Origin: Candidatus Epulonipiscium viviparus
GTDB taxonomy: Bacteria > Bacillota > Clostridia > Lachnospirales > Cellulosilyticaceae
DNA: 64,000 bases
NCBI RefSeq assembly: GCF_030708075.1
Contig: NZ_CP117982.1
Location: forward strand, 3,154,672-3,218,671
Direction of reading: 5' to 3'
Below are positions 1 to 7,888 of this stretch, one piece after another (the first letter of the stretch is position 1; the number at the start of each line of letters is the position of its first letter). The notes below the pieces were generated by a model. The model was not told where the DNA came from, did not search any database, and saw only the letters and a program-made list of their open reading frames with translations. The position numbers and the translations under genes are program-made.

Positions 1-714
1 TGGGGATCCTATAAATTTAGCAACGAATACATTTTCTGGCCTGTTATAAAAGTCTTCTGGGCTGCCCACTTGCTGTATTTTTCCATCGTTCATTAAGACT
101 ATTTTGGTTGCCATTGTCATGGCTTCTACTTGGTCGTGAGTTACGTATATAGAAGTCGTCTCTAGTGATTTGTGCAGCTTCACAAGCTCAACTCTCATAT
201 GTTCTCTTAACTTTGCATCTAAGTTTGATAGCGGTTCGTCCATTAGGAAAACTTTTGGCTTTCGCACCATGGCTCGGCCTAGCGCCACTCTTTGTCTTTG
301 GCCTCCAGATATATCAGATGGCTTCGAATATAAATAATTTTCGATTTGCAGCACCTGGGCGGCTTCCATAACTCGCTCGTGAATTAATTTTTTTGGCTCT
401 TTTCTCATAGCAAGCGAGAATGCCATATTATCGTATACTGTCATATGAGGATATAGTGCGTACGATTGAAATACCATGGCTATATTTCTATCTTTTGACG
501 GTACTTTATTTACTCGCTTATCACCAAAAATTAAATCTCCTTCTGTAACAGAGTTTAACCCGGCAATCATTCGTAACAAGGTTGTTTTGCCGCACCCAGA
601 TGGCCCAAGTATAACGCAAAAGTCTTTATCTTCTATTTCTAAATTGATGTTTCTGAGAGTAAAATTTTCACGCCCTTCATACTTTTTTCCAATATTATCT
701 AATATAACCTTCAC
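1..714 (-). CDS. Carbohydrate ABC transporter ATP-binding protein (MsmX/UgpC type), partial
   Basis: This is the cytoplasmic ATPase of a sugar ABC importer; in Bacillota one MsmX-type ATPase often serves several importers. The first 238 residues are visible and the C-terminus runs off the window, against about 370 residues in the family. The Walker A GPSGCGKTT lies near residue 34, the Q-loop in MVFQSYALYPHMTVYDN, the signature SGGQRQRVALGRAM, Walker B VFLMDEPLSNLDAKLR and the H-loop THDQVEAMT. The start is GTG at 714, chosen because GGAGG lies just upstream and the conserved N-terminus begins there. It is the last visible gene of the unit with the solute-binding protein, MalF and MalG, separated from malG by a hairpin. 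The family is certain; the substrate is inferred from the neighbours. Confidence 0.93.
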   Translation of the reverse strand, partial: MKVILDNIGKKYEGRENFTLRNINLEIEDKDFCVILGPSGCGKTTLLRMIAGLNSVTEGDLIFGDKRVNKVPSKDRNIAMVFQSYALYPHMTVYDNMAFSLAMRKEPKKLIHERVMEAAQVLQIENYLYSKPSDISGGQRQRVALGRAMVRKPKVFLMDEPLSNLDAKLREHMRVELVKLHKSLETTSIYVTHDQVEAMTMATKIVLMNDGKIQQVGSPEDFYNRPENVFVAKFIGSP

Positions 715-744
715 AATATCTGCCTCCTTTTTTAAATACAATTG

Positions 745-775
745 AAGAGTAGGCTTATATAGCAAGCCTATTCTT
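745..775 (-). other. Intercistronic hairpin between malG and the ATPase gene
   Basis: Nearly perfect 12-bp arms (AAGAGTAGGCTT at 745-756 and AAGCCTATTCTT at 764-775) flank a 7-nt loop, directly after the malG stop and before the RBS of the ATPase gene. There is no T-tract after the stem in the direction of transcription. mRNA stabilisation or attenuation that sets the ATPase dose is therefore more likely than full termination. The core arms TAGGCTT/AAGCCTA recur at 27143-27168. Confidence 0.6.
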
Positions 776-780
776 ATTTT

Positions 781-1671
781 CTATTTTACTGCCCCACTTG
801 CAAGCCCCGAAATTAATTGCTTTTGAAGTACAGTAAACAGAATAACCGTCGGTACTGCAATTAACAATCCGCCAGCCGCAAAAGCTGGTTCATTCATATT
901 CTCTTGGTCATTTATAAAAGTAAATAGTCCGGCAGCTAGAGTATATGACTCTGGATTTGTTAGAATAACTTTTGGAAGCAGATAGTCCATAAACGGCCCG
1001 AGAAACGACCAAAGAGCAATGATGGCAAGCATCGGTCTGGCAATTGGCAAGATGATTAATCTATATACTTTTAAGTTGGAGCAACCATCAATTTTGGCCG
1101 CGTCATCCAGCTCCATAGAAATTGAATCCAAATACCCTTTGAGAATAAACGTATTACCTGCAATACCACCTGCAGAATATATTAAGATAAGCATCATCTG
1201 ACGTGAAAAAAACGGAAGCACGTCAGAAATAATAGAGTACATAGTAAAATATGCTGTAAGCCCCGCAAAGGCAGGAATAGTTTGAATCAACATAATAGTC
1301 ATCAATGATGCTTTTCTTCCTTTAAAGCGATATCTGGAATATGCAAATCCTGTAAATGATACAAATAATAAAGTTATAAGCGCTGTGGCAACGGATATAA
1401 AAATTGTATTGAGCATCCATTTTGGATATAAAGTTTCGGTAAAAATATATTCAAAGTGCTCAATTGAAAATTCAAAACCGCCATTCATAATGATATATTC
1501 TTGTTGCATACCATTAAACGCAGATACAACCATCTGGTATATTGGCCACAAAATAGCGATTGTCCAACAGATTAATGCGACATAACTAAACCCAAGCCCC
1601 ACTTTACCAAGAGTGTTTAACGGCTGGCGATCTCCAAGATAAAGGTTTGACTTTTTCTTTTTTAACGTCAT
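781..1671 (-). CDS. Maltose/maltodextrin-type ABC permease, MalG family
   Basis: This is the second inner-membrane subunit of a type I carbohydrate importer, 296 residues as usual for MalG. About six hydrophobic segments can be read. The cytoplasmic EAA loop, which docks on the ATPase, lies in the C-terminal third (LDDAAKIDGCSNLKVYRLI followed by LP). The N-terminus is short and basic, followed by a membrane segment near residues 25-50. An AAGGAGGAG ribosome site precedes the ATG. The gene starts 3 nt after the malF stop, so the two are translationally linked. A role in alpha-glucan oligosaccharide uptake is inferred from the adjacent GH13 enzyme and binding protein. Confidence 0.92.
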   Translation of the reverse strand: MTLKKKKSNLYLGDRQPLNTLGKVGLGFSYVALICWTIAILWPIYQMVVSAFNGMQQEYIIMNGGFEFSIEHFEYIFTETLYPKWMLNTIFISVATALITLLFVSFTGFAYSRYRFKGRKASLMTIMLIQTIPAFAGLTAYFTMYSIISDVLPFFSRQMMLILIYSAGGIAGNTFILKGYLDSISMELDDAAKIDGCSNLKVYRLIILPIARPMLAIIALWSFLGPFMDYLLPKVILTNPESYTLAAGLFTFINDQENMNEPAFAAGGLLIAVPTVILFTVLQKQLISGLASGAVK

Positions 1672-1674
1672 AGT

Positions 1675-3756
1675 CTACTCCTCCTTGAATGCTTTCGAAT
1701 TTTTAAATCCAATAAACGTAAATATCATCAAAGCCAGCGAAATAATCATTGTAACTGCAGCACCAACTGCCTGCTGCTGATTATCCATCGTTAGTTTGTA
1801 GATATACGAAATGAGGATGTCTGTTGACCCGGCTAGGTTTCCATATACCGATGGATTAAATGGCCCACCTCCATTAAATAAATAGATAATAGAGAAATTG
1901 TTAAAATTGAAGGTGTATTGCCCTATCAAAAGCGGTGCGGTCTGGAACAATACTATTGGCAGAGTAATCTTCGCAAGTCGTTGCCATACTGTGGCCCCAT
2001 CAATTTGTGCCGCTTCGTATAGATCCGACGGAATAGCTTGTAAAACTCCTGTCGATAGCAAAAATACATACGCACTACCCAACCATCCTTGCATTAAAAT
2101 CAGAACGATTCTGGTTTGCATTGGATTGTTTTTGATATCCAGCGTTAGTCCAGTAAGATTATTTAACATCTGAGTTAAAACTCCTTGACGAGCAAACATT
2201 ATTCCAAAGAACATAATGCTAATAAAACCTGGGATAGCCCATGGTAAAATAAATATACCTCTGAAAAATCCTTTGCCTTTAATGCGCTCGTTGTTGGTAA
2301 GTAATGCAAGTCCAAATCCTAATAGAATTGCAAATGTTGTTGCGACAAAAGTCCAAATCAATGTCCAGCCCAAAATTGCCCAGAACACTGTACCAATCAT
2401 GCCTTCTGCAGTAGCAAGCTCAAAATAATTTTGCATTCCCACCCACTGAAACTTCGATTGATGCTTGGGATCCATATTTGTAAATGAAAGCAAAATTGTT
2501 GTACAAAGAGGAACAATAACTATAAACAAAATGACAATTAAAGCAGGAAGCGAAACTAAATAAGGAAAGCCTTCTTCCAAAATACTACGCTTGGTTTCGA
2601 ACCAATTTTTAGGGCGAATTCCTTTTACCATATTTTTGGTAACGCTTTTAACGTCGATATAGCTAATAATTAAAACTGCGATTGCTAACAAAATCAAAAC
2701 TAGTGCAATGATTCCTTCTACCATAAAAATCATAGACTTGTTTAATTTAGATGTGCCGTTTGCTAATGACCAAAGACTCATAATGCCGTCAGCTTGATAG
2801 TTTCCGAAACCACATGCATACGGAATCGCTATGCCATAGATAAAAAATGATCCTATCAAAAACATCCACATCTTAGCGATTTGTCCATTTAAATATTGCC
2901 CTACTCCTGGTATCAAGCAAGTTGCCAATGCGCGAGATGATAGAGTGCCATCAATTTCGGACGGTACAGTTCTAAGCACGTTAGATTCGTTATCATCGAT
3001 TACAGCAAGTTTTTGTTTAATAGCTTTGGTAGTTTCATATGTTTTGTTTTCAATCACTTCTGCATAATATTTGGATGGAATCAAAGAATTTCGTAAAATA
3101 AGAATATCTTTTTTCTTTCGAGCAATTAGTTGCCGTTTTTCGTTTTCGATCGCTTTGTCCGAAATTAATCCTTGCTTTTTCTTATTTTTGAGGCTCCGTA
3201 AATTTTCCTTATACTGCGTTTCAATGGCTGCTTTTTGAGTCTTGTATTCTTGTGTTCCGGCGGCTTCTTTTTCGGCATCCTTGTTGTTGGCAGCGGCTTT
3301 GGCCTCTTCTAGTTCCTTTAAATTCAACTCAAGATGATCGATTACTTCTTTCATTTGCTCGAATACTACGACAGCTCTTTTATACCTCATTTCAGCATCA
3401 TAGCATAAATCTACATATGGCTGGTAAAATTCAACTTCTACAGTAGCCTTAAAGTATCTTGTTTTTAGTGCAACAGCTTGCTTACTTTCAGAATTTATCG
3501 AAGCTTTAAATGTTTCGGTACTCGTTTTTAATTTCTCTAAAAATACCTTTTCCTTCTGTTCGTACTCTAGTAATTTTATGATATATTCATGAGAATCTTT
3601 GTTCTTTTTTAGCTCACTCAATTGTTTCTTTAAACCAGATCTGGTTTTTCTATCTTTAGTGTGTGCAATCTCATTTTCTAAATTTGCTATGTCATTCAAA
3701 TATAGATTTTTGCGATTATAAGCATTGCCTATATAGTCATAAAGTTTTTGCTCCAA
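1675..3756 (-). CDS. MalF-type ABC permease with long N-terminal coiled-coil and extra membrane region
   Basis: The C-terminal half (about residues 395-693) is a typical MalF permease: several membrane segments and an EAA loop (LYEAAQIDGATVWQRLAKI, then LP). The N-terminal half is unusual. Residues 1-250 are Lys/Glu-rich and predicted coiled coil. Near 275-310 a segment with CLIPGVGQYLNGQIAKMW resembles a TM2-type hairpin, and a further membrane helix lies near 345-370. Common MalF proteins have about 290-520 residues; this one has 693. The start is TTG at 3756, supported by GGAGGAGG. It lies between the small membrane protein gene and malG. The permease assignment is firm; the function of the extension is unknown. 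Confidence 0.9.
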   Translation of the reverse strand: MEQKLYDYIGNAYNRKNLYLNDIANLENEIAHTKDRKTRSGLKKQLSELKKNKDSHEYIIKLLEYEQKEKVFLEKLKTSTETFKASINSESKQAVALKTRYFKATVEVEFYQPYVDLCYDAEMRYKRAVVVFEQMKEVIDHLELNLKELEEAKAAANNKDAEKEAAGTQEYKTQKAAIETQYKENLRSLKNKKKQGLISDKAIENEKRQLIARKKKDILILRNSLIPSKYYAEVIENKTYETTKAIKQKLAVIDDNESNVLRTVPSEIDGTLSSRALATCLIPGVGQYLNGQIAKMWMFLIGSFFIYGIAIPYACGFGNYQADGIMSLWSLANGTSKLNKSMIFMVEGIIALVLILLAIAVLIISYIDVKSVTKNMVKGIRPKNWFETKRSILEEGFPYLVSLPALIVILFIVIVPLCTTILLSFTNMDPKHQSKFQWVGMQNYFELATAEGMIGTVFWAILGWTLIWTFVATTFAILLGFGLALLTNNERIKGKGFFRGIFILPWAIPGFISIMFFGIMFARQGVLTQMLNNLTGLTLDIKNNPMQTRIVLILMQGWLGSAYVFLLSTGVLQAIPSDLYEAAQIDGATVWQRLAKITLPIVLFQTAPLLIGQYTFNFNNFSIIYLFNGGGPFNPSVYGNLAGSTDILISYIYKLTMDNQQQAVGAAVTMIISLALMIFTFIGFKNSKAFKEE

Positions 3757-3789
3757 ATGTCCTCCTCCTTTATCATTAACAACAAATCC

Positions 3790-4251
3790 TTATAGATGCT
3801 TTATTTTCACGAAATCTTCATCTCTTGCTCGTAGTTTTGCTTTTTTTGTATCTAAATCATTTTCTATAATTTGCCAAAGTTTTAATAAAATTACCATATT
3901 GATGCCATATGCCATTAATTTAATATAGTATAGAATATTGGCGAAATCTTGTTCCATTGCAACAGAAATTAGGCCACCTATTAGCATAACTTCCCATACG
4001 ACGCAAAATAATTTTCCTACCCGTAGTTTTGCAAAAGTAACGTAAGTATATAACGCCATTAATACCGGAACTGTTAGTCTTTCAAAAAAATGACCATACA
4101 GAATCAGCATATACTGATCTCCCCAAAGTTCAAAATATTCTGGATTGCCTGAACGCCATAAAACTTGTATGCACTCACAAAAAATTAAGACGGAACAAGC
4201 AATCACAATACTATAAAAAATCGATTGCGGCATCTTAGTGCTCGCAAACAT
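3790..4251 (-). CDS. Small membrane protein of unknown function in the maltodextrin operon
   Basis: I do not recognise this 153-residue protein. It has about four hydrophobic segments (near residues 10-30, 47-70, 80-100 and 107-127), a short polar N-terminus and a basic tail (DTKKAKLRARDEDFVKIKH) that is probably cytoplasmic. It lies between the solute-binding protein and malF, with 15 nt to the former and 33 nt to the latter, all on one strand, so it is probably co-transcribed. No signal peptide or catalytic motif is visible. It could be an accessory of the importer, perhaps related to the unusual MalF N-terminus, but that is only inference from position. Confidence 0.75.
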   Translation of the reverse strand: MFASTKMPQSIFYSIVIACSVLIFCECIQVLWRSGNPEYFELWGDQYMLILYGHFFERLTVPVLMALYTYVTFAKLRVGKLFCVVWEVMLIGGLISVAMEQDFANILYYIKLMAYGINMVILLKLWQIIENDLDTKKAKLRARDEDFVKIKHL

Positions 4252-4266
4252 TAATCACAATCCTTT

Positions 4267-5598
4267 CTAGAATCCTGCCATCATCGATTTAAATGAAGCC
4301 TGAACTTGTGCGTATGCTTCTTCTACGTTTTTAGGTTTTGTTGAAGACCAAGAGAGCAACGCGTTTTGCCAAGTAGCCCAAACTTGACCCCACTCGGTAA
4401 ACAACGGCCTAGCAACAGCTTTGTCATAAGACTCAATTGTAGCGTCAATAATCAGTTTGTTCATAGGGCTAAGATTGGAGAGGTTATATTCATCAACAGA
4501 GACATTCTCTAAAATTTTTCCTGTTGATTCAAATAAAAGTTCTGCATGATCTGGGTTTACAATTTCCATAATTAATTCTTGTGCCAGCGCCATTTTATTA
4601 GGGTCTTCTTCTATTCTCGCGTTTATAGCAAGTCCCCATCCGCTTTTCCAGTGAGTGAGTGGATCTCCGTTAATTAAAACTTGATCCAAAGGAAGTATCT
4701 CTAAATCAGCACCATTATTTGTTTTCTCTGCCATAGCTGGAGCAGCCCAAGGTCCGTCTATACGAATAGAAGTAGGTCCGCCGGTTGTAAATGCAGCATC
4801 AACATATCCCCAAGCTGCACTCTTATCCCAAAGGTCTGTTGCCGCGTCGTAGTGATCTTTCCAGTAATCATAAAGCGTTGTAAAAAATTCTTGTTGCTTT
4901 GTAGTTAGTTGCGAGAAGTTTTTGGTTAAATCAGAAGTGAATGTTCCGTCTGGACTCATACTCAACAAGTTTAAGTCAACAGCATTTGTAAATGAAACAC
5001 CAAACCAAGCGTCGTGAACCACGCTTAACATGTCTTGATATTCCAAATCACTAAATTCAATTGGTTTGTAGATATCTATTCCATGTGCCTTAGCGTTCGC
5101 TGTGTTTGCGTACACTATTAACGATTCTATATTAAATGGAAACGCCAAATAGTGCCCATCAATTTTAAAAGCTCCGCCGAGTCCGCCATCAAAATTGTCC
5201 CATCCGCCAAGTTTGGCAGCCATAGCTGGAGCATCAATTGTAGCAAGTACCTCGTTTTGCGCCATTCCATAAATCCTATCCAATGGTATTGCAAACACAT
5301 CTGGTATATCTTTATTCGTAATAGATGTGGAATCGATCAAATCAAATACATCAAATGGTCCGATTTCAATGATTTCGATTTCGGATAATGGATTTTCTGC
5401 TAATACTCGAGCGACGGCAGCTTCGTAGTGTGGCACCCAAGAAGCCTCGGCCTGAACTGTGATCTTAGCATCGATGCCGTCTGCAGAAATATCGTTTGGT
5501 GCAACAATTGTTTCTGCCTCATCATCGCCACCAAAGAAGCATCCAGACATTGTGGTGGTCATCAGCATTGCCATCATTAAACATTTAAATTTTTTCAT
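4267..5598 (-). CDS. Extracellular sugar-binding lipoprotein (MalE-like)
   Basis: This is the substrate-binding component of the adjacent MalF/MalG importer, anchored outside the membrane. The start is ATG at 5598, which gives a short basic signal peptide (MKKFKCLMMAMLMT) ending in a lipobox with Cys at residue 20 (MSGC), preceded by GGGGAG. A longer reading frame upstream lacks a ribosome site. The body is typical of family 1 solute-binding proteins: ITVQAEASWVPHYEAAVARV near the start, a W-rich C-terminal lobe, and AWGYVDAAF in the middle. The length of 443 residues is normal. Maltodextrin as ligand is inferred from the neighbouring GH13 enzyme. The region upstream contains a 15-bp tandem repeat. 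Confidence 0.92.
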   Translation of the reverse strand: MKKFKCLMMAMLMTTTMSGCFFGGDDEAETIVAPNDISADGIDAKITVQAEASWVPHYEAAVARVLAENPLSEIEIIEIGPFDVFDLIDSTSITNKDIPDVFAIPLDRIYGMAQNEVLATIDAPAMAAKLGGWDNFDGGLGGAFKIDGHYLAFPFNIESLIVYANTANAKAHGIDIYKPIEFSDLEYQDMLSVVHDAWFGVSFTNAVDLNLLSMSPDGTFTSDLTKNFSQLTTKQQEFFTTLYDYWKDHYDAATDLWDKSAAWGYVDAAFTTGGPTSIRIDGPWAAPAMAEKTNNGADLEILPLDQVLINGDPLTHWKSGWGLAINARIEEDPNKMALAQELIMEIVNPDHAELLFESTGKILENVSVDEYNLSNLSPMNKLIIDATIESYDKAVARPLFTEWGQVWATWQNALLSWSSTKPKNVEEAYAQVQASFKSMMAGF

Positions 5599-5893
5599 AT
5601 TTTTCTCTCCCCTTCCAAATTCATGTCTATAGCATATAGTATTGACCAAAAAATTAAATTAGCATCATGTATTTATTGGCAATTTATATATATAGGCAAT
5701 TTATATATAAGCAATTTATATATAAGCAATTTATATATAGGCAGCGTATTAACTATAACAGCTCAATTAAATTGTAACGCGCCACCTTTAATAAAAATTT
5801 TTTTAGCAACTGTTATAATGTGACTTGTGATGTACCAGCGGATGCAACGGTCGATGATGTAGTAACGAATTTCTTAATAGCTGATGATGCAGT
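5599..5893. other. Intergenic region upstream of the binding-protein gene
   Basis: A stretch of 295 bp without a convincing gene separates the GH13 stop from the binding-protein start. It contains the 15-bp tandem repeat (5679-5743) about 80 bp before the start codon, and an AT-rich remainder. No strong terminator hairpin is visible after the GH13 gene, so read-through from that gene is possible. Confidence 0.6.
5679..5743. repeat. 15-bp tandem repeat in the binding-protein promoter region
   Basis: Four direct units lie head to tail: GCAATTTATATATATAG (17 bp, 5679-5695), then GCAATTTATATATAA twice and GCAATTTATATATAG (15 bp each, 5696-5740), followed by a partial GCA. On the strand of the downstream gene each unit reads TTATATATAAATTGC and so contains a -10-like TATAAA. 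Unit gain or loss would shift promoter spacing in 15-bp steps. Confidence 0.85.
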
Positions 5894-7642
5894 CTATAGT
5901 TTTAAAATTACCACTCCATCAGGTTTCAGTACGCTTCCCTGTAACTTGTTTTCGTATAAAATTTTGCCAACAATGTCTAGGGTCAAATCTTCTGTGGAGC
6001 AATTCAGTATAATGCGCAAGTCTTCGCGGTCGTGTTCTAGTTTAATGTATTCTACGCATCGAGGATTTGGAATACTGTTGGTGAAATGGTAATGTAAACT
6101 TTTGGAGGCATTTTCGGTTTTGCGGATATGAATCAACTGCTTAACCTTTTCGATTCGAGATTGGTATTGCGGAGTCTCGATTTTTTCCCATGGCATGCAA
6201 CGTCGACAATCTGGGTCGTGTTTGCCTTCGAGAAAAACTTCGGTGCCATAATATATACAAGGGCTTCCGGGCATTGTAAAGAGGATCGCAAGCTGCTGTA
6301 AAGCCTGGTCGATGTTCCCGTTGCATAGATTAATAAGCCTTTGAGTGTCGTGGCTGTCGATGAGATTAAAGAGCACGTTGTTAGTTTGTTGCATATACAT
6401 GGTGTAGCAGCGGTTAATTTTATGCTTCAAAGTTTGGTTGGTCAATTTTTCATCCATAAAAAAGTCCGAAACGCTGCTAGTCATTGGGTAATTCATTACT
6501 GAATCATACTCATCTCCCTGGAGCCAATTAATGGCGTTGTGCCAAATTTCTCCTAGCAAATAGATCTCTGGCTTTAACGCGTGGGTTCGTTGTCTAATTT
6601 TTCTTAAGAAAGCATGAGAAACTTCGTTTCCGACATCAAATCGAATGGCATCGATATCAAATTCTTGAATCCATAACTCGCAGATCTGGCAAAAATATTC
6701 GATCACCTCATCGTTGTTGGTGTTTAACTTTGGCATACCATCAGTAAATGCAAAGGAGTAAAAACGGCCGTCTCGAGTATCGCCTCGCTTAGATACCTCA
6801 TCCCAATTGTTTACCATAAACCAGTCTTTATATTTTGAGGCATCGCCGTTCTTCATAACATCTAGCCAAGGCTTAAATTTGCGACCGCTATGATTAAAAA
6901 CGGCATCCACCATAATTTTGATGCCTTTTTCATGTGCGGCTGCAACTAATTTTTTGAAGTCTCGATTAGAACCAAAACTGGGATCAATTTTAGTATAGTC
7001 TGTTGTATCATATTTATGAGTAGACTCAGCCTCCATCATAGGTGTAAAGTAAATTCCAGTAATTCCCAAATCTTGCAAATAAGAGAGTTTGCTGGTGATG
7101 CCTAGAATATCGCCACCAAACCTTTCTTCGTTTTTAACTGGGCCATCCTCGCGCCAAGGTACCGCTGTTGAGTCGTCGCGATATTTATAAAAACGATCAG
7201 GAAATATCTGATACCAGACCGTATCATTAACCCAATTTGGAGTGGTTTGAATATCGATAATATTCATCCAAGGCATGATAAAATATTGTAGAGTTTTTTT
7301 ATTGCGATCGAGTTGCTCTTTGCTAATAATACCATCTTCGAAGTAATACCAAATTTCGTCTTTGGAATGCAGTTCAAAGTAGTATTTACAGCGTTTAAAC
7401 GGAGGGGTTATAGTAGTGGTCCACCAAACTTGAGTATCTAAATCTTTTTTGAAAGGTATTTCGGCTTTGGTACCTTTCCATTTTGCGCTACCATCCATGA
7501 TGCCATATTCGTATGGGTCACCGTGCCAGATATATACTTTATCAACGTCATATCCGGTTTTAATATTGATTACAAGCTCATTAACATTAAGTGGATAACA
7601 CATGTGTTCAGAAGTTCTATGAAATACGCCATTAAAATCCAT
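5894..7642 (-). CDS. GH13 neopullulanase/cyclomaltodextrinase-type alpha-glucan hydrolase
   Basis: This enzyme hydrolyses alpha-1,4 bonds in maltodextrins, cyclodextrins or pullulan. The N-terminal ~115 residues resemble a CBM34 domain (WHGDPYEYG...). The (beta/alpha)8 domain carries the GH13 motifs: VDAVFNHSG, IDAIRFDVGNEVSH with nucleophile D336, LLGEIWH with acid/base E365, and DSHDTQ with D432. There is no signal peptide, so it probably acts inside the cell on imported oligosaccharides. Its 582 residues match the subfamily. It lies upstream of the maltodextrin importer genes on the same strand. The start ATG at 7642 has a weak GAGGAC site. The exact substrate cannot be read from the sequence. 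Confidence 0.93.
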   Translation of the reverse strand: MDFNGVFHRTSEHMCYPLNVNELVINIKTGYDVDKVYIWHGDPYEYGIMDGSAKWKGTKAEIPFKKDLDTQVWWTTTITPPFKRCKYYFELHSKDEIWYYFEDGIISKEQLDRNKKTLQYFIMPWMNIIDIQTTPNWVNDTVWYQIFPDRFYKYRDDSTAVPWREDGPVKNEERFGGDILGITSKLSYLQDLGITGIYFTPMMEAESTHKYDTTDYTKIDPSFGSNRDFKKLVAAAHEKGIKIMVDAVFNHSGRKFKPWLDVMKNGDASKYKDWFMVNNWDEVSKRGDTRDGRFYSFAFTDGMPKLNTNNDEVIEYFCQICELWIQEFDIDAIRFDVGNEVSHAFLRKIRQRTHALKPEIYLLGEIWHNAINWLQGDEYDSVMNYPMTSSVSDFFMDEKLTNQTLKHKINRCYTMYMQQTNNVLFNLIDSHDTQRLINLCNGNIDQALQQLAILFTMPGSPCIYYGTEVFLEGKHDPDCRRCMPWEKIETPQYQSRIEKVKQLIHIRKTENASKSLHYHFTNSIPNPRCVEYIKLEHDREDLRIILNCSTEDLTLDIVGKILYENKLQGSVLKPDGVVILKL

Positions 7643-7888
7643 TTTGTCCTCACCTCATATTAGTGTAATGATTTTAACTATTAATTTTATTACTGAATTT
7701 TATTTATGCATTTTTACAATAAAACAAATAGTTATTATATGATATATTATATAAAAATAAGCATAAAATATTCAAAAAAAAACCTGAAAAAGATTGTTAA
7801 GTAAATAGTTATCACCGAAAACTTATTACTGACTTGTTAAAAAAAAACTCGTTAAGTTAAAATATGGAAATTTTTGCAATTTTAAAAA

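Noticed and set aside
5820-5893. Possible Ser/Thr-rich C-terminal extension of the GH13 enzyme after its stop
   Set aside because: The frame stays open for about 24 codons after the TAG, but the enzyme is full length at 582 residues and no readthrough signal is visible.
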